A DNA stretch of 64,000 bases from Agreia bicolorata (GTDB lineage: Bacteria > Actinomycetota > Actinomycetes > Actinomycetales > Microbacteriaceae). The DNA is taken from positions 161,085-225,084 of the forward strand of contig NZ_JYFC01000007.1 in the NCBI RefSeq assembly GCF_000938265.1. Reading direction: 5' to 3'. This document shows, piece after piece, positions 47,907 through 61,378 of this stretch. The translations under genes and the position numbers were made by a program. Numbering within the stretch: position 1 is the first letter of the stretch; each line of letters opens with the position of its first letter. The notes under the pieces were generated by a model. It was not told the DNA's origin and searched no databases. It saw nothing but the letters and a program-made list of their open reading frames with translations.

Positions 47907-48554
47907 GTGAACGCCGTCATCGAGAACCTGCCCCGGTTCATCGAAGCCTTCGGGATGACCCTCTGGCTGCTCGTGCTCTCGGGAGCATGCGCCCTGATCA
48001 TCGGCACGGTGATAGCGGCGATGCGAATCTCGCCGGTGCCGTCGCTCAATGTCTTCGCGAGCGTCTACACCGAGCTGCTGCGCAATACGCCGCTGACGCT
48101 CGTGTTGTTCTTCTGTGCCTTCGTGTTGCCCCAGTTGGGCTCTCGGCTGCCCTACGAGTGGGCGGCGTTCCTCGGTCTCACCCTCTACACCTCGCCCTTC
48201 GTCGCGGAAGCTCTGCGATCGGGGATCAACGGTGTCGCGGTCGGACAGGCCGAAGCGGCCCGCAGTCTTGGTCTCGGCTTTATGCAGTCGACCACGCTGA
48301 TCATCTTTCCGCAGGCGTTTCGCATGGTGATTCCGCCGCTGATCAACGTTTTGATCGCCCTCACCAAGAACACCTCGGTAGCCGGTGGATTCTTCGTCTT
48401 CGAACTCTTCTCGGCCGCCAAAGAGCTGACCAATGCCAACGGCAACGCAGTGATCGCCATCCTGCTCGCCGTTGCGGCGTTCTACCTCGCAGTCACCATT
48501 CCGCTCGGCATTCTGTCGGCGCGCCTAGAGAAGAAGCTGGCGGTACAGCGATGA
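47907..48554 (+). CDS. gluC: Glutamate ABC transporter permease GluC
   Basis: One of two membrane permeases. The 215-residue product has five hydrophobic segments and the EAA loop EALRSGINGVAVGQAEAARSLGLGFMQ. It starts at a GTG after the hairpin and overlaps gluD by four bases. Confidence 0.93.
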   Translation: MNAVIENLPRFIEAFGMTLWLLVLSGACALIIGTVIAAMRISPVPSLNVFASVYTELLRNTPLTLVLFFCAFVLPQLGSRLPYEWAAFLGLTLYTSPFVAEALRSGINGVAVGQAEAARSLGLGFMQSTTLIIFPQAFRMVIPPLINVLIALTKNTSVAGGFFVFELFSAAKELTNANGNAVIAILLAVAAFYLAVTIPLGILSARLEKKLAVQR

Positions 48555-49459
48555 GCGCCTCCGTTCTGTTCGACACCCCGGGGCCCCGCACCCGCCGCCG
48601 CTCGCGCATAGCCTCGGTGATCGTGGTGCTGCTGATCGCCGCGGGCCTCGCCTGGATCATCTACACGCTCGCCCAGCCCCGGGACTCCTCCGGAATCACC
48701 CTTCCCGGCTATTTCGACTGGTCGCGCTGGGACATCGTCGTTTTGGCCGACTTCTGGGTGCGCGTCTGGGGAGGCCTTCGTGCGACCCTTTTGGCGGCCG
48801 CAGCCGGTGCCGTGATGGCCCTCGTCGTCGGTGTGCTGTTCGCCATGCTGCGAACGTCTGTGTTCGCGGCCGTGCGTATCCCCACCACGATCGTGCTTGA
48901 GTTCTTCCGCGGCATGCCCGTGCTGCTGATGATGCTCTTCATCCTTCTTGTGGCATCGACCGGCGCATTCTGGGCCGTCGTACTGGCGCTCGGCGTGTAC
49001 AACGGGGCCATCATCGGGGAGTCCCTGAGGGCAGGTCTCGCGGCTCTGCCGCGGGGCCAGCGCGAGGCGGGGCTGAGCCTCGGACTGACGGGTTTCCAGT
49101 CGAAGGTGTTCATCGAGTTCCCTCAGGCCTTCCGCCAGATGCTGCCGGTAATCATTGCGCAGTTGGTCGTGCTGCTGAAAGACACGAGCCTCGGCTACAT
49201 CGTCGGGTACAACGAGCTCATCCGCACGACGATGAACAATCTTGGCAGCAGTGTTGGCAACCGCTATCTGTTCTCCTTGTTCCTCGTCACGCTGGTGATC
49301 TACCTTGCGGTCAACCTCTCTCTTTCCGCAGTGGCCCGTCGAGTTGCGCGCCGACGCAACCCGGGCAAGGTCCTCCCCAAAGACCAGATCACCCCGACGG
49401 CTTCGATCTCCGCGGTCGGCATGTCGAATGTGAACCCCGAGGACCAGACGACGGAGTAG
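48551..49459 (+). CDS. gluD: Glutamate ABC transporter permease GluD
   Basis: Second permease of the transporter. The 302-residue product has a basic N-terminus, about five membrane segments and the EAA loop ESLRAGLAALPRGQREAGLSLGL, then a polar C-terminal extension of about 45 residues. Its ATG overlaps the gluC stop. Confidence 0.93.
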   Translation: MSASVLFDTPGPRTRRRSRIASVIVVLLIAAGLAWIIYTLAQPRDSSGITLPGYFDWSRWDIVVLADFWVRVWGGLRATLLAAAAGAVMALVVGVLFAMLRTSVFAAVRIPTTIVLEFFRGMPVLLMMLFILLVASTGAFWAVVLALGVYNGAIIGESLRAGLAALPRGQREAGLSLGLTGFQSKVFIEFPQAFRQMLPVIIAQLVVLLKDTSLGYIVGYNELIRTTMNNLGSSVGNRYLFSLFLVTLVIYLAVNLSLSAVARRVARRRNPGKVLPKDQITPTASISAVGMSNVNPEDQTTE

Positions 49460-49474
49460 CTCTCGTTCGGTCGC

Positions 49475-49480
49475 TAAACT
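49475..49480 (+). promoter_or_regulatory. -10 element TAAACT, near-leaderless pheS
   Basis: TAAACT ends eight bases before the GTG at 49489. The TTG at 49480 overlaps the hexamer and is therefore an unlikely start. Confidence 0.5.
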
Positions 49481-49488
49481 TGGGAACC

Positions 49489-50532
49489 GTGTCTGACCCC
49501 ATAGTGATATCCGACGAATCCGTTGCGGCGGCTGTCGATGCGGCCTTGGCTGCCATCTCAGAAGCCGACGACTCGACCGCCCTCAAGGCCGCGCGCAGCG
49601 CGCACGTGGGGGAGGCGTCGGTGCTGTCGCGCCTCAACGCCACGCTCCGCGACGTGCCCAAAGAGCAGAAGGCCGCAGCCGGCAAGCTCATGGGGCAGGC
49701 CCGCGCCCGCGTCGCCGAGGCTCTCGCCGAGCGTGAGGCGCACATCGTGGTCCGCGAAGAGCAGGCCCGGCTCGAGAGCGAATTCGTCGACGTGACGGCC
49801 CTGCCGAGCCGCGCCCGCGTGGGCGCCCGCCATCCGCTGTCGCTCCTGCAGGAACGCATCGCCGACATCTTCGTCGGCATGGGGTGGGAGGTCGCCGAGG
49901 GACCCGAACTCGAGAGCGAGTGGTTCAACTTCGATGCCCTCAACTTCGCTCCGGATCATCCCGCTCGGGCCATGCAGGACACCTTCTTCATCGAGCCCGT
50001 CGACGCACACCTGCTGCTTCGCACTCACACGTCGCCCGTGCAGATCCGTTCGCTGCTGTCACGAGAGCTTCCCGTCTATGTCATCGCGCCCGGTCGGGTG
50101 TACCGCACCGACGAACTCGACGCCACGCACACACCTGTGTTCATGCAGGTTGAGGGCATTGCGATCGACAAGGGGCTGACCATGGCGCACCTGCGCGGCA
50201 CGCTCGAGCATTTCGCCCGTGCGATGTTCGGCGAGGGTGCAAAGATCCGTCTGCGCCCCAACTACTTCCCCTTCACCGAGCCGAGTGCCGAGATGGACGT
50301 GTGGCAGCCGAACGCGAAGGGCGGTGCGCGCTGGGTCGAGTGGGGTGGATGCGGAATGGTCAATCCCAACGTGCTGCTGTCGGCCGGCATCGATCCCGAG
50401 GAGTACCAGGGTTTCGCCTTCGGTATGGGCATCGAGCGAACACTTCAGTTCCGCAACGATGATCTCAATGACATGCGCGACATGGTCGAGGGCGATATCC
50501 GCTTCAGCCAGCAGTTCGGAATGGTGGTCTAG
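49489..50532 (+). CDS. pheS: Phenylalanyl-tRNA synthetase alpha subunit
   Basis: Catalytic subunit of the (alpha-beta)2 class II enzyme. The 347-residue product has an N-terminal coiled coil (about residues 30-85), then the class II core with HPLSLLQERIADIFVGMGWEVAEG, RTHTSPVQIRSL and GFAFGMGIERTLQ. The GTG at 49489 was chosen from the -10 position. pheT follows after three bases. Confidence 0.96.
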   Translation: MSDPIVISDESVAAAVDAALAAISEADDSTALKAARSAHVGEASVLSRLNATLRDVPKEQKAAAGKLMGQARARVAEALAEREAHIVVREEQARLESEFVDVTALPSRARVGARHPLSLLQERIADIFVGMGWEVAEGPELESEWFNFDALNFAPDHPARAMQDTFFIEPVDAHLLLRTHTSPVQIRSLLSRELPVYVIAPGRVYRTDELDATHTPVFMQVEGIAIDKGLTMAHLRGTLEHFARAMFGEGAKIRLRPNYFPFTEPSAEMDVWQPNAKGGARWVEWGGCGMVNPNVLLSAGIDPEEYQGFAFGMGIERTLQFRNDDLNDMRDMVEGDIRFSQQFGMVV

Positions 50533-50535
50533 TCC

Positions 50536-53067
50536 ATGCGTATCCCACTCGGATGGTTGGCAGAATTCGTCGACGTCACTCCCGGCTCTACCGTGGCCGA
50601 TGTTCACGCGGCACTCGTCAAGGTCGGGCTTGAAGAAGAGGGCTCCCACGATTTCGACCTCACGGGGCCCATCGTGGTCGGCGAGGTGCTCGAATTCGTC
50701 GAGGAGCCGCAGTCGAACGGCAAGACGATCCGCTGGTGCAGCGTGCGCGTCGCGCCCGACGGCGAAAAGGCTCTGGATGGCGGTGCCGACGTGCGCGGCA
50801 TCGTCTGCGGCGCGCACAACTTCGTGCCGGGAGACAAGGTCGTCGTGACCCTGCCCGGAGCGGTTCTGCCGGGAGGCTTCGCGATCGCGGCGCGCAAGAC
50901 ATATGGTCACGTCTCCGATGGCATGATCGCGTCGTCTCGTGAGCTGGGTCTTGGTGACGAGCACGATGGAATCCTCCGTCTGGCGACGCTCGGTCTCGAC
51001 CCGGTGGTGGGCTCGGACGCGCTCTCGCTGCTGGGGCTCGACGATCAAGCCGTCGAGGTCAACGTCACGCCCGACCGTGGATACGCCTTCTCGATCCGAG
51101 GAATCGCGCGCGAATACGCCCACGCCACCGGGGCCGCCTTCCGCGATCCCGCGCTGGCGCCGGCAGTCGAGGATGCCTCCGGATTCGAGGTCGTGATCGA
51201 CGACGAGGCTCCTATTCGCGGGCGCGTCGGTGCGACGGTCTTCGTGACCCGGCTGGTGCGCGATGTCGACCCGACAAAGCCGACGCCGCCGTGGATGGCG
51301 ACCAGACTGAGTCTCGCCGGCATCCGCTCGATCTCGCTGATCGTCGACATCACCAATTACGTGATGCTCGAGCTCGGCCAGCCGATCCACGCCTACGACT
51401 TCGACAAGCTGACCGGAGGCATCCGGGTTCGCCGTGCCCGCCAGGGCGAGAAGCTCGTAACTCTCGACGATCAGACGCGTGCTCTCGATTCGGAAGACCT
51501 CGTGATCGCCGACGAATCCGGAGCCATCGGCCTCGCCGGAGTCATGGGCGGCGCATCGACCGAAATCGGCGATTCTTCGCGCACCGTGCTGGTCGAGGCG
51601 GCGAACTTCGATCCGGTTTCGATCGCCCGCACGGCCCGCCGGCACAAGCTGCCGAGCGAGGCGTCGCGTCGTTTCGAGCGCGGAGTCGACCCGGCAGTTG
51701 CCCCGGTGGCGGCGGCACGAGTCGTGCAACTGCTCGTAGACCTGGCCGGTGGCACGGCGGATCCGCTGGGCTCGTCGTACTCGCAGCATGTGCAGCCCGC
51801 ACCCGTGGAACTGCCCGACGGATACATCTCGGGTCTCATCGGCGCCGACTTCACGGCAGAGGAGATCCGATCCGCGCTCGCCGAGATCGGTGGCCGCATC
51901 GTGGAGATCGAGGGCGGTCTGCTGGTGACGCCGCCGACCTGGCGCTCGGACATCACTCATAAGTCGGCGCTGGCCGAAGAGGTGGCCCGCATCGTGGGTT
52001 ACGAGCGGATTCCGAGCGTGCTTCCCGTGGCCCCTCCGGGCCGGGGCCTCACCCGTGAGCAGTCTCTCCGCAGGCAGGCCTCGCAGACCCTGGCGTCGAG
52101 CGGGCTCGTCGAGGTCATGGCCTACCCATTCGTCTCGGAGGCCGCGGTACAGCTGTTCGGATCACAGACGGGCGATGCGGTCACCGCGGTTCGTGTGGCA
52201 AACCCGCTCGATGCCGAGGCACCGTATCTGCGCACGTCTCTGCTGCCTGGACTGCTCGACATCGTGCGCCGCAACCTCTCGCGCGGACTGCTCGACCTCG
52301 CCCTCTTCGAGACAGGTCTCGTCTTCCTGCCGGAACCCGGCGTCGAGTACGGCCGAGCGGAGCTGCCGCGCGGCGGCGCCCGTCCTACCGACGAGGTGCT
52401 CGCAGATCTCGACGCCGGCCTGCCGGCACAGCCGAGACACGTCGCTGTCGTTCTCGCCGGGAACGCCTGGGATAAGCAGCCCGGGCTTGACGCGCACCCG
52501 GTCGGCCTTGCCGATGCACTGGATTCCGTGCGTCAGCTCGGACTCGCCCTCGGACTCGAGATCCGCGCCGTACAGGGTTCGCACTCCGCACTGCACCCCG
52601 GCCGCACCGCGTCGCTCGTTGTGAGCACGACGCAGGGCGAGAGGGTCGTCGGTGTCGCGGGGGAGCTGCTGCCCCGCATCGCAGAGGATGCTCATCTGCC
52701 GCGCGTCGTCGCGGTGGCCGAGCTCTATCTCGATGCGCTGATCGACTTGTCGCCGCGAGAGGTCGCGGTGCAGCCGATCTTCGGATACCCCGCAGCGACG
52801 CAGGATCTGTCGTTGGTCGTTCGTCGGGGCACGCCTGCGGGCGAGGTCTCCGATGCGGTTGTGCGCGGTGCGGGCCCTCTGCTCGAGGACATCCGATTGG
52901 TCGACGACTACCGGGGTTCTGGTGTCGACGAGAATCAGAAGTCGCTGACGTTCGCGCTTCGCTTCCGCGCGGCCGACCGCACCCTCACCGCGAGCGAGGC
53001 GTCCGACGCCAAGCTCGCGGGCCTCGCCGTCGCCGCCGCGGAGTTCGGGGCGTCACTGCGCGAGTGA
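50536..53067 (+). CDS. pheT: Phenylalanyl-tRNA synthetase beta subunit
   Basis: Large subunit with editing and tRNA-binding roles. The 843-residue product has the N-terminal EMAP-II-like tRNA-binding domain (VGEVLEF, GADVRGIVCGAHNF), the B3/B4 editing domain, the B5 domain and the C-terminal FDX-ACB domain (FGYPAATQDLSLVV to the end). It starts at an ATG right after pheS. Confidence 0.97.
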   Translation: MRIPLGWLAEFVDVTPGSTVADVHAALVKVGLEEEGSHDFDLTGPIVVGEVLEFVEEPQSNGKTIRWCSVRVAPDGEKALDGGADVRGIVCGAHNFVPGDKVVVTLPGAVLPGGFAIAARKTYGHVSDGMIASSRELGLGDEHDGILRLATLGLDPVVGSDALSLLGLDDQAVEVNVTPDRGYAFSIRGIAREYAHATGAAFRDPALAPAVEDASGFEVVIDDEAPIRGRVGATVFVTRLVRDVDPTKPTPPWMATRLSLAGIRSISLIVDITNYVMLELGQPIHAYDFDKLTGGIRVRRARQGEKLVTLDDQTRALDSEDLVIADESGAIGLAGVMGGASTEIGDSSRTVLVEAANFDPVSIARTARRHKLPSEASRRFERGVDPAVAPVAAARVVQLLVDLAGGTADPLGSSYSQHVQPAPVELPDGYISGLIGADFTAEEIRSALAEIGGRIVEIEGGLLVTPPTWRSDITHKSALAEEVARIVGYERIPSVLPVAPPGRGLTREQSLRRQASQTLASSGLVEVMAYPFVSEAAVQLFGSQTGDAVTAVRVANPLDAEAPYLRTSLLPGLLDIVRRNLSRGLLDLALFETGLVFLPEPGVEYGRAELPRGGARPTDEVLADLDAGLPAQPRHVAVVLAGNAWDKQPGLDAHPVGLADALDSVRQLGLALGLEIRAVQGSHSALHPGRTASLVVSTTQGERVVGVAGELLPRIAEDAHLPRVVAVAELYLDALIDLSPREVAVQPIFGYPAATQDLSLVVRRGTPAGEVSDAVVRGAGPLLEDIRLVDDYRGSGVDENQKSLTFALRFRAADRTLTASEASDAKLAGLAVAAAEFGASLRE

Positions 53068-53077
53068 ACAGAGCGAC

Positions 53078-53083
53078 TAGATT
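53078..53083 (+). promoter_or_regulatory. -10 element TAGATT, leaderless argC
   Basis: TAGATT ends six bases before the argC ATG, which starts the arginine operon. Confidence 0.55.
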
Positions 53084-53089
53084 TAAAGC

Positions 53090-54136
53090 ATGACTTATTC
53101 GGTTGCTGTTGCCGGTGCGAGCGGATACGCCGGTGGCGAGGTGCTCCGCCTGCTCGCCGACCATCCCGACTTCGAGGTGGCCACCGTCACGGCTCACGCC
53201 AATGCCGGACAGCGACTGATCGACGTGCATCCGCATCTGCGCTCGCTCGCTCATCTCGAACTCGTCGACACGACCGCCGAGAACCTCGATGGCCACGACG
53301 TTGTCTTCCTCGGATTGCCGCACGGCAAGTCAGGTGAGTTGACCGAGCACCTCGATGCAGCGACGCTGGTCGTCGATTGCGGCGCCGATCACCGCCTCGT
53401 AGACGAAGCGGACTGGGCCGAATTCTACGGCGGCGAGTTCTACGGCTCATGGCCGTACGGCCTGCCGGAACTCATTCGGCACGACGGGTCGAGGCAGCGC
53501 GACGCGCTGGCCGGCGTAAAACGCATCGCCGTTCCTGGTTGCAACGTCACGGCGATCTCGCTCGGACTGGCGCCAGGCCTCGCGGCTCACGTCATCGAGG
53601 GCGACGACATCGTCGCCGTTCTCGCGGTCGGTCCTTCCGGCGCAGGAAAGGCGCTCCGCACCGATCTGCTGGCATCCGAGATCATGGGGTCCGCCAGCGC
53701 CTACGGTGTCGGAGGCCGACACCGTCACGTACCGGAGATCATCCAGAACCTGCGCGGGGCATCCGGTGCACGCATCTCGGTGTCGTTCACCCCGGTGCTC
53801 GTTCCCATGTCGCGGGGCATTCTCGCCACCTCGACTGCTCGGCTTGCGCCGGGTGCGACGGCATCCGATGTGCGCAGCGCGTGGGAGCTCGCGTATGCGG
53901 ACGAACCCTTTGTGCATCTCCTTCCCGAGGGACGTTTCCCTCGCACCGGTGACGTCACCGGCGCGAACGTCGCGTTGGTCGGCCTCGCCGTCGATGAGGC
54001 CGCGGGCAGGGTGGTCACGGTGACCGCTCTCGACAACCTCGTCAAGGGAACGGCCGGCGCAGCCATCCAATCGGCCAATATCGCGCTCGGTCTGAGCGAA
54101 ACGACCGGCCTGCCGGTGAATGGAGTCGCCCCGTGA
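53090..54136 (+). CDS. argC: N-acetyl-gamma-glutamyl-phosphate reductase
   Basis: Third step of arginine synthesis. The 348-residue product has an N-terminal NADP-binding fold ([18 protein letters not shown]) and the catalytic cysteine in [15 protein letters not shown]. The GTG of argJ overlaps its stop. It is the first gene of argCJBDFH. Confidence 0.96.
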   Translation: MTYSVAVAGASGYAGGEVLRLLADHPDFEVATVTAHANAGQRLIDVHPHLRSLAHLELVDTTAENLDGHDVVFLGLPHGKSGELTEHLDAATLVVDCGADHRLVDEADWAEFYGGEFYGSWPYGLPELIRHDGSRQRDALAGVKRIAVPGCNVTAISLGLAPGLAAHVIEGDDIVAVLAVGPSGAGKALRTDLLASEIMGSASAYGVGGRHRHVPEIIQNLRGASGARISVSFTPVLVPMSRGILATSTARLAPGATASDVRSAWELAYADEPFVHLLPEGRFPRTGDVTGANVALVGLAVDEAAGRVVTVTALDNLVKGTAGAAIQSANIALGLSETTGLPVNGVAP

Positions 54137-55293
54137 GTGTCACCGCCGCCCAGGGATTCGTCGCCTCAGGCGTCGCAGCGGGCCTCAAAGGGTCGGGCGC
54201 ACTCGACCTCGCCCTGGTCCAGAACCTCGGCCCGCGGCGTTCAGCTGCAGCGGTGTTCACCAGCAACCGTTGCACAGCCAACCCCATCATCTGGTCGCGC
54301 CAGGCGATTCTCGACGGATCGGTCGAGGCGATTGTCCTCAATTCTGGAGGAGCGAACTGCTACACCGGCGCTTTCGGATTCCAGACGACTCACCAGACAG
54401 CGGAACAGGTGGGATCCCGCCTCGGTGTCTCGTCGGGCGACGTGCTCGTCTGCTCGACGGGCCTCATCGGCACGGGAGATCAGAGCTTCCGTGACCGCCT
54501 GCTGGCCGGTGTGGACCTCGCCGCTCCGGCGCTGTCAGCCGACGGCGGGGCAGACGCCGCGCGTGCGATCATGACCACCGACTCCCATCCCAAGCAGGCC
54601 GTCGTTACCTCACCGTCGGGATGGGTCATCGGCGGCATGGCCAAGGGCGCTGGCATGCTGGCTCCGGGGCTTGCCACGATGCTCGTCGTCATCACGACCG
54701 ATGCAGACGTGTCGAGCCCGCAGCTCGATGCCGCCCTTCGCGCCGCCACGAGGGTCACCTTCGACCGACTCGACTCCGACGGCTGCATGTCGACGAACGA
54801 TCAGGTCACCATCATGGCGTCCGGCGCATCCGGAATCGTGCCGGACCCCGCCGAATTCGAGGCGGCCGTCACCTCGATCTGTGCCGACCTCGCGAAGCAG
54901 CTGCAGGGCGACGCTGAGGGCGCGAGCCACGACATCACGATCGAGACGATCCGTGCGGCCACCGAAGACGAAGCAGTCGTCGTGGGGCGTGCAGTGTCGC
55001 GTAGCAATCTGTTCAAGGCCGCAGTCTTCGGAAACGACCCGAACTGGGGGCGCGTGCTCGCCGCCGTTGGAACGACCGAGGCCCAGTTCGATCCGTTCGA
55101 CATCGACGTGACCATCAACGGTGTGCGTGTGTGCTCTGCCGGACAGCCGGATCAGCCGAGCGATTCCGTCGACCTGACACCGCGCGCGGTGCACGTGCTC
55201 ATCGACTTGAAGGTCGGCACATCCACCGCGACGATCCTCACGAACGACCTCACTCACGACTACGTCCACGAGAACAGCGCATACGCCACCTGA
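54133..55293 (+). CDS. argJ: Bifunctional ornithine acetyltransferase/NAG synthase ArgJ
   Basis: Transfers acetyl groups in the cyclic arginine pathway. The 386-residue proenzyme self-cleaves before T182, seen in [12 protein letters not shown]; the KGAGM and [10 protein letters not shown] motifs are present. It is coupled by overlap to argC and argB. Whether it also makes NAG from acetyl-CoA is not visible. Confidence 0.95.
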   Translation: MSVTAAQGFVASGVAAGLKGSGALDLALVQNLGPRRSAAAVFTSNRCTANPIIWSRQAILDGSVEAIVLNSGGANCYTGAFGFQTTHQTAEQVGSRLGVSSGDVLVCSTGLIGTGDQSFRDRLLAGVDLAAPALSADGGADAARAIMTTDSHPKQAVVTSPSGWVIGGMAKGAGMLAPGLATMLVVITTDADVSSPQLDAALRAATRVTFDRLDSDGCMSTNDQVTIMASGASGIVPDPAEFEAAVTSICADLAKQLQGDAEGASHDITIETIRAATEDEAVVVGRAVSRSNLFKAAVFGNDPNWGRVLAAVGTTEAQFDPFDIDVTINGVRVCSAGQPDQPSDSVDLTPRAVHVLIDLKVGTSTATILTNDLTHDYVHENSAYAT

Positions 55294-56195
55294 TGACAGA
55301 TAATCCGAACCCCCTTCCCTCTGCCGACGCGAAGGTCGCGACACTGATCGAGTCTCTCTCGTGGCTCAAGAGGTTCCACGGCCAGATCATGGTCATCAAA
55401 TTCGGCGGCAACGCCATGGTCGACGAGGCTTTGCAGAAATCGTTCGCCGAGGACATGGTCTTTTTGCGCTACGCGGGCATCCGCCCGGTCGTGGTGCACG
55501 GGGGCGGGCCTCAGATTTCGGCGATGCTCGACCGTCTCGGCATTCAGAGCGAATTCCGAGGCGGATACCGCGTCACCAGCCCCGAGGCGATGGATGTCGT
55601 GCGCATGGTGCTCGCAGGCCAGATCAGCCGAGAGATCGTCGGACACATCAACGAGCACGGCCCCCTGGCCGTGGCGTTCTCCGGCGATGATGCCGGACTC
55701 TTCGCCGGTCGCAAGCGCACCATCGAGATCGACGGCGAGCAGGTCGACATCGGCCAGGTGGGTGACATCGTCACGGTCGATCCGGATGCCATCCGGCAGC
55801 GTCTCGAGGCCGGTTACATTCCCGTCGTCTCGTCGATCGCTCCCGATATTGACAGCCCCGGTCAGTCGCTGAACGTGAACGCAGATGCGGCTGCCGCCGC
55901 GCTGGCCGTGGCACTCGGGGCGGTCAAGTTGGTCATCCTCACCGATGTGGCGGGGCTCTACAGCGACTGGCCCAACCGGGATTCTCTGGTGTCGAGCATC
56001 GACGCCGACTCGCTGCGCGAGCTGCTGCCCGGCTTGGAGTCCGGAATGATTCCGAAGATGGCCGCCTGCCTCGAAGCCGTCGACGGGGGAGTCGCGAAGG
56101 CCGCGATCATCGATGGACGCACACCCCACTCGATCCTGCTCGAGGTCTTCACCCAGAGCGGCATCGGCACCGAGGTCAGCCGGGAGGCACTGTGA
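55293..56195 (+). CDS. argB: Acetylglutamate kinase
   Basis: Phosphorylates N-acetylglutamate, the second pathway step and usual arginine feedback point. The 300-residue product has [18 protein letters not shown] and [11 protein letters not shown] motifs. The ATG shares bases with the argJ stop (TGATG). An N-terminal helix before the kinase core fits arginine-sensitive types, an inference. Confidence 0.96.
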   Translation: MTDNPNPLPSADAKVATLIESLSWLKRFHGQIMVIKFGGNAMVDEALQKSFAEDMVFLRYAGIRPVVVHGGGPQISAMLDRLGIQSEFRGGYRVTSPEAMDVVRMVLAGQISREIVGHINEHGPLAVAFSGDDAGLFAGRKRTIEIDGEQVDIGQVGDIVTVDPDAIRQRLEAGYIPVVSSIAPDIDSPGQSLNVNADAAAAALAVALGAVKLVILTDVAGLYSDWPNRDSLVSSIDADSLRELLPGLESGMIPKMAACLEAVDGGVAKAAIIDGRTPHSILLEVFTQSGIGTEVSREAL

Positions 56196-57388
56196 GCACC
56201 GAGACAGTATGGTCGGAGCGTTTCGGCGACTCCCTGATGAAGTCGATGGGCTCGCCCTTCGCGCTGCTGACCCGAGGGGAGGGCTGCTATGTGTGGGACG
56301 AATCGGGAAAGCACTATCTCGATTTTCTTGCCGGTATCGCCGTGAACTCGCTCGGCCACGCGCATCCGGTATTCGTCGACGCGGTCTCGCGCCAGGCGGC
56401 GACCCTCGCGCACGTGTCGAACTACTTCACCACGGCGCCGCAGCTCGAACTCGCCGAGCGATTGAAGAGAATCACCGGCGCCGGCTCGGAGGGCCGCGTG
56501 TACTTCGGCAACTCCGGGGCCGAGGCGAACGAGGCCGCCTTCAAACTTGCCCGTCTCAACAAGACCGGAAGCAACCGACATCGAGTGCTGGCGGTGCACG
56601 ATTCGTTCCATGGCCGCACGATGGGCGCGCTCGCGATGACCGGCAAGCCGAGTCTGCGCGACGCGTTCGAGCCGATGCCGTCTGGAGTCGAGCACATCGA
56701 CTCGACGATCGAGGCGCTCGAGAAGTCGATCGACAGCTCTGTCTCCGCGCTCATTCTCGAACCCATCAAGGGCGAGGCCGGCGTCGTCGAACTGCCGGAG
56801 GGCTACCTTGTTCGTGCCCGCGAGCTGACCGAGCAGCACGGGGTGCTGCTGATTCTCGACGAGATTCAGACCGGCGCCGGGCGTACCGGATCGTGGTTCG
56901 CCTACGAGCAGTTCGGGATCCGTCCCGACGCCGTGACGATGGCCAAGGGCATGGGTGGCGGGTTCCCGATCGGAGCCCTCGTGACCTTCGGGTGGGCATC
57001 CGAGCTCTTCCAAAAAGGCATGCACGGTTCGACCTTCGGTGGCAACCCCCTGGCGACGGCGACGGCGAACGCCGTGCTCGCGGAGATCGAGTCGGCGGGG
57101 CTCATACAGAACGCGGCTGTCAGAGGCGAAGAGATCGCGCGGATCATCCGCGACATCGATTCTCCTCACGTCTCGGAGGTGCGCGGTCGTGGACTCTTGA
57201 TCGGAGTCGGGCTCGCCAATCCGATTGCGGCCGCGGTCTCGTCGGCCGCCCTCGACGCGGGCCTCATCGTGAACGCGGCGAACGACTCGAGTATTCGCAT
57301 CGCTCCTCCGCTCATCGTGGGCGACGAGGAGGTCCGACTCTTCGCCGAGCGGTTCAGTGCGGCGCTCGACGCCGTTCCCTTCGACTGA
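56192..57388 (+). CDS. argD: Acetylornithine aminotransferase
   Basis: PLP enzyme of the fourth step. The 398-residue product has [30 protein letters not shown] and the cofactor lysine K252 in [14 protein letters not shown]. It starts at a GTG overlapping argB. A 57-base gap with a TAGTCT candidate (57408-57413) separates it from argF. Confidence 0.95.
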   Translation: MSTETVWSERFGDSLMKSMGSPFALLTRGEGCYVWDESGKHYLDFLAGIAVNSLGHAHPVFVDAVSRQAATLAHVSNYFTTAPQLELAERLKRITGAGSEGRVYFGNSGAEANEAAFKLARLNKTGSNRHRVLAVHDSFHGRTMGALAMTGKPSLRDAFEPMPSGVEHIDSTIEALEKSIDSSVSALILEPIKGEAGVVELPEGYLVRARELTEQHGVLLILDEIQTGAGRTGSWFAYEQFGIRPDAVTMAKGMGGGFPIGALVTFGWASELFQKGMHGSTFGGNPLATATANAVLAEIESAGLIQNAAVRGEEIARIIRDIDSPHVSEVRGRGLLIGVGLANPIAAAVSSAALDAGLIVNAANDSSIRIAPPLIVGDEEVRLFAERFSAALDAVPFD

Positions 57389-57445
57389 ACCGCATCGCCG
57401 CGCCCGCTAGTCTTTCCCTTTCCGACATTTATCGAAAGTTCTCCC

Positions 57446-59987
<2,542 letters not shown>

Positions 59988-59991
59988 ACCG

Positions 59992-60615
59992 ATGTTCACT
60001 CCGGCGTCGAACAGTTCTGGTTTCTTCGACAGAACCAGCGTCGAGGTCGCTCCCGAGCTACTAGGGGCTCGACTGACTCGGCACTCGGCGCTGGGTCACA
60101 TCACGGTGCGCATCACCGAGGTAGAGGCGTATCTGGGTGTGGGCGAGGACCCTGGATCGCACAGCTTCCGAGGTCAGACGCCCCGAAACGCGGTGATGTT
60201 CGGGCCGCCGCTTCATCTGTACACCTATTTCACCTACGGCATGCACGTGTGCGCCAACATCGTGTGTTCGCCGCAAGGCCAGTCTTCGGCGGTTCTGCTG
60301 CGCGCCGGGGAGGTCGTCGAGGGTGTGGAGCAGGCGCGGGCCAATCGTGGAGAGCACGTAGCCTTGCGCGACCTCGCGCGTGGACCCGCGAGACTGACGA
60401 AGGCGATGGCGATTCCTCTATCGGATGGGGGAGCGAGCATGGTCGGCGATGTGTACTCGCTCGAGCTCTCCGACGACGTGCAGGACGTGGGCACGAGCGT
60501 GCGCACGGGCGTCAGCGGACCCGGCGGGTCGGCGGCCTACCCGTGGCGGTTCTTCCTCGTCGGCGATCCGACGGTCTCGCCATATCGAGCGAGTGCGCCT
60601 CGCAAACGCGATTGA
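59992..60615 (+). CDS. mpg: DNA-3-methyladenine glycosylase (AAG/MPG type)
   Basis: Base-excision enzyme removing alkylated purines. The 207-residue product has LLGARLTRHS, the catalytic ITEVEAYLG region, DPGSHSFRGQTPRNAVMFGPP and YFTYGMHVCANIV. It starts at an ATG four bases after the small membrane gene. It is a monomeric AAG-fold protein. Confidence 0.94.
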   Translation: MFTPASNSSGFFDRTSVEVAPELLGARLTRHSALGHITVRITEVEAYLGVGEDPGSHSFRGQTPRNAVMFGPPLHLYTYFTYGMHVCANIVCSPQGQSSAVLLRAGEVVEGVEQARANRGEHVALRDLARGPARLTKAMAIPLSDGGASMVGDVYSLELSDDVQDVGTSVRTGVSGPGGSAAYPWRFFLVGDPTVSPYRASAPRKRD

Positions 60616-60646
60616 GAATCGTTGTTCTCTCTGCGGCCGTGTCTAC

Positions 60647-61378
60647 TCAGCGCAGAACGAGAGCGCAGGCACAGGCCCAGACGAAGCTTGCAAGAGTGCC
60701 GATAATAAAACGTTCCTTGGCTTCGGACGCCGCGAGTTCGCTGAACCGGCCGACTCCTTTGATGGCGATGACAACGGCGATGGCCTCGGGGAAGCCGGCG
60801 ATGACGGCCCCTGCAATGGCGAGACGCTCGAGAACGCCGATGGTTGTGCCTCCGCGCAGAACCTCGACAGTCGATGTGCCCAGGGCCTGTTCGGGCAGAG
60901 GTGATGAGGCCGGTTTGGGGTCGACACGGCGATTGGCAAGTAGTCGTCGCCGAAAAATACCGCTGCGAGCCGGGGTTTCGGGCGGTGGGAGCTCGGCGCT
61001 CTGCTGGCCGTTCGTGGTGATCAGGATGCCGCCGTGAACTCCGGTGCGGCTGGTGCCCCGTGTCGCAAGGCGCAGCGCAAGCACGGCGAACGGGCCTCCT
61101 CCGATCGTTGCGAAGGCGAGGGTCAGGAGCGTCGCAGCCACCCGGGCGAGGGGCGTCGCATCGATCTCGCTGCGCGGCATCAGAGCTGAGAGCGCGAGCG
61201 CGGCGACGAGGGCGCAGCACGCGACGACCGTCATGGAGTATAGAACGGCTCGACCGGGTCGCTTAGCGTGAGGCGCGTCGGCGTGCGGACTGTGGGTGCG
61301 GATGTCGAAGGCCAGGGCGATGGAGCTGGCTGCAACACCGATGCCGAGCAGGCCGAGGAGAGCGGTGATGATCGTCAT
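60647..61378 (-). CDS. Membrane protein co-transcribed with SatD-like gene
   Basis: A 243-residue protein with predicted membrane segments near residues 1-24, 44-66, 78-105, 185-203 and 222-243, and a soluble Pro/Arg-rich loop (about 110-180) in the middle. The C-terminal block LERLAIAGAVIAGFPEAIAVVIAIKGVGRFSEL is the most conserved-looking part. I do not recognise a named family. Its start overlaps the upstream gene stop by four bases (ATGA), so the two are coupled. Confidence 0.75.
   Translation of the reverse strand: MTIITALLGLLGIGVAASSIALAFDIRTHSPHADAPHAKRPGRAVLYSMTVVACCALVAALALSALMPRSEIDATPLARVAATLLTLAFATIGGGPFAVLALRLATRGTSRTGVHGGILITTNGQQSAELPPPETPARSGIFRRRLLANRRVDPKPASSPLPEQALGTSTVEVLRGGTTIGVLERLAIAGAVIAGFPEAIAVVIAIKGVGRFSELAASEAKERFIIGTLASFVWACACALVLR

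Noticed and set aside
50059..51960. 633-codon minus-strand frame opposite pheS-pheT
   Set aside because: Antisense shadow of strongly biased codons; the plus-strand synthetase genes have complete conserved motifs.
60614..60629. GAGAA/TTCTC hairpin after mpg
   Set aside because: Five-bp stem with a six-base loop between convergent genes; too short to support as a terminator.
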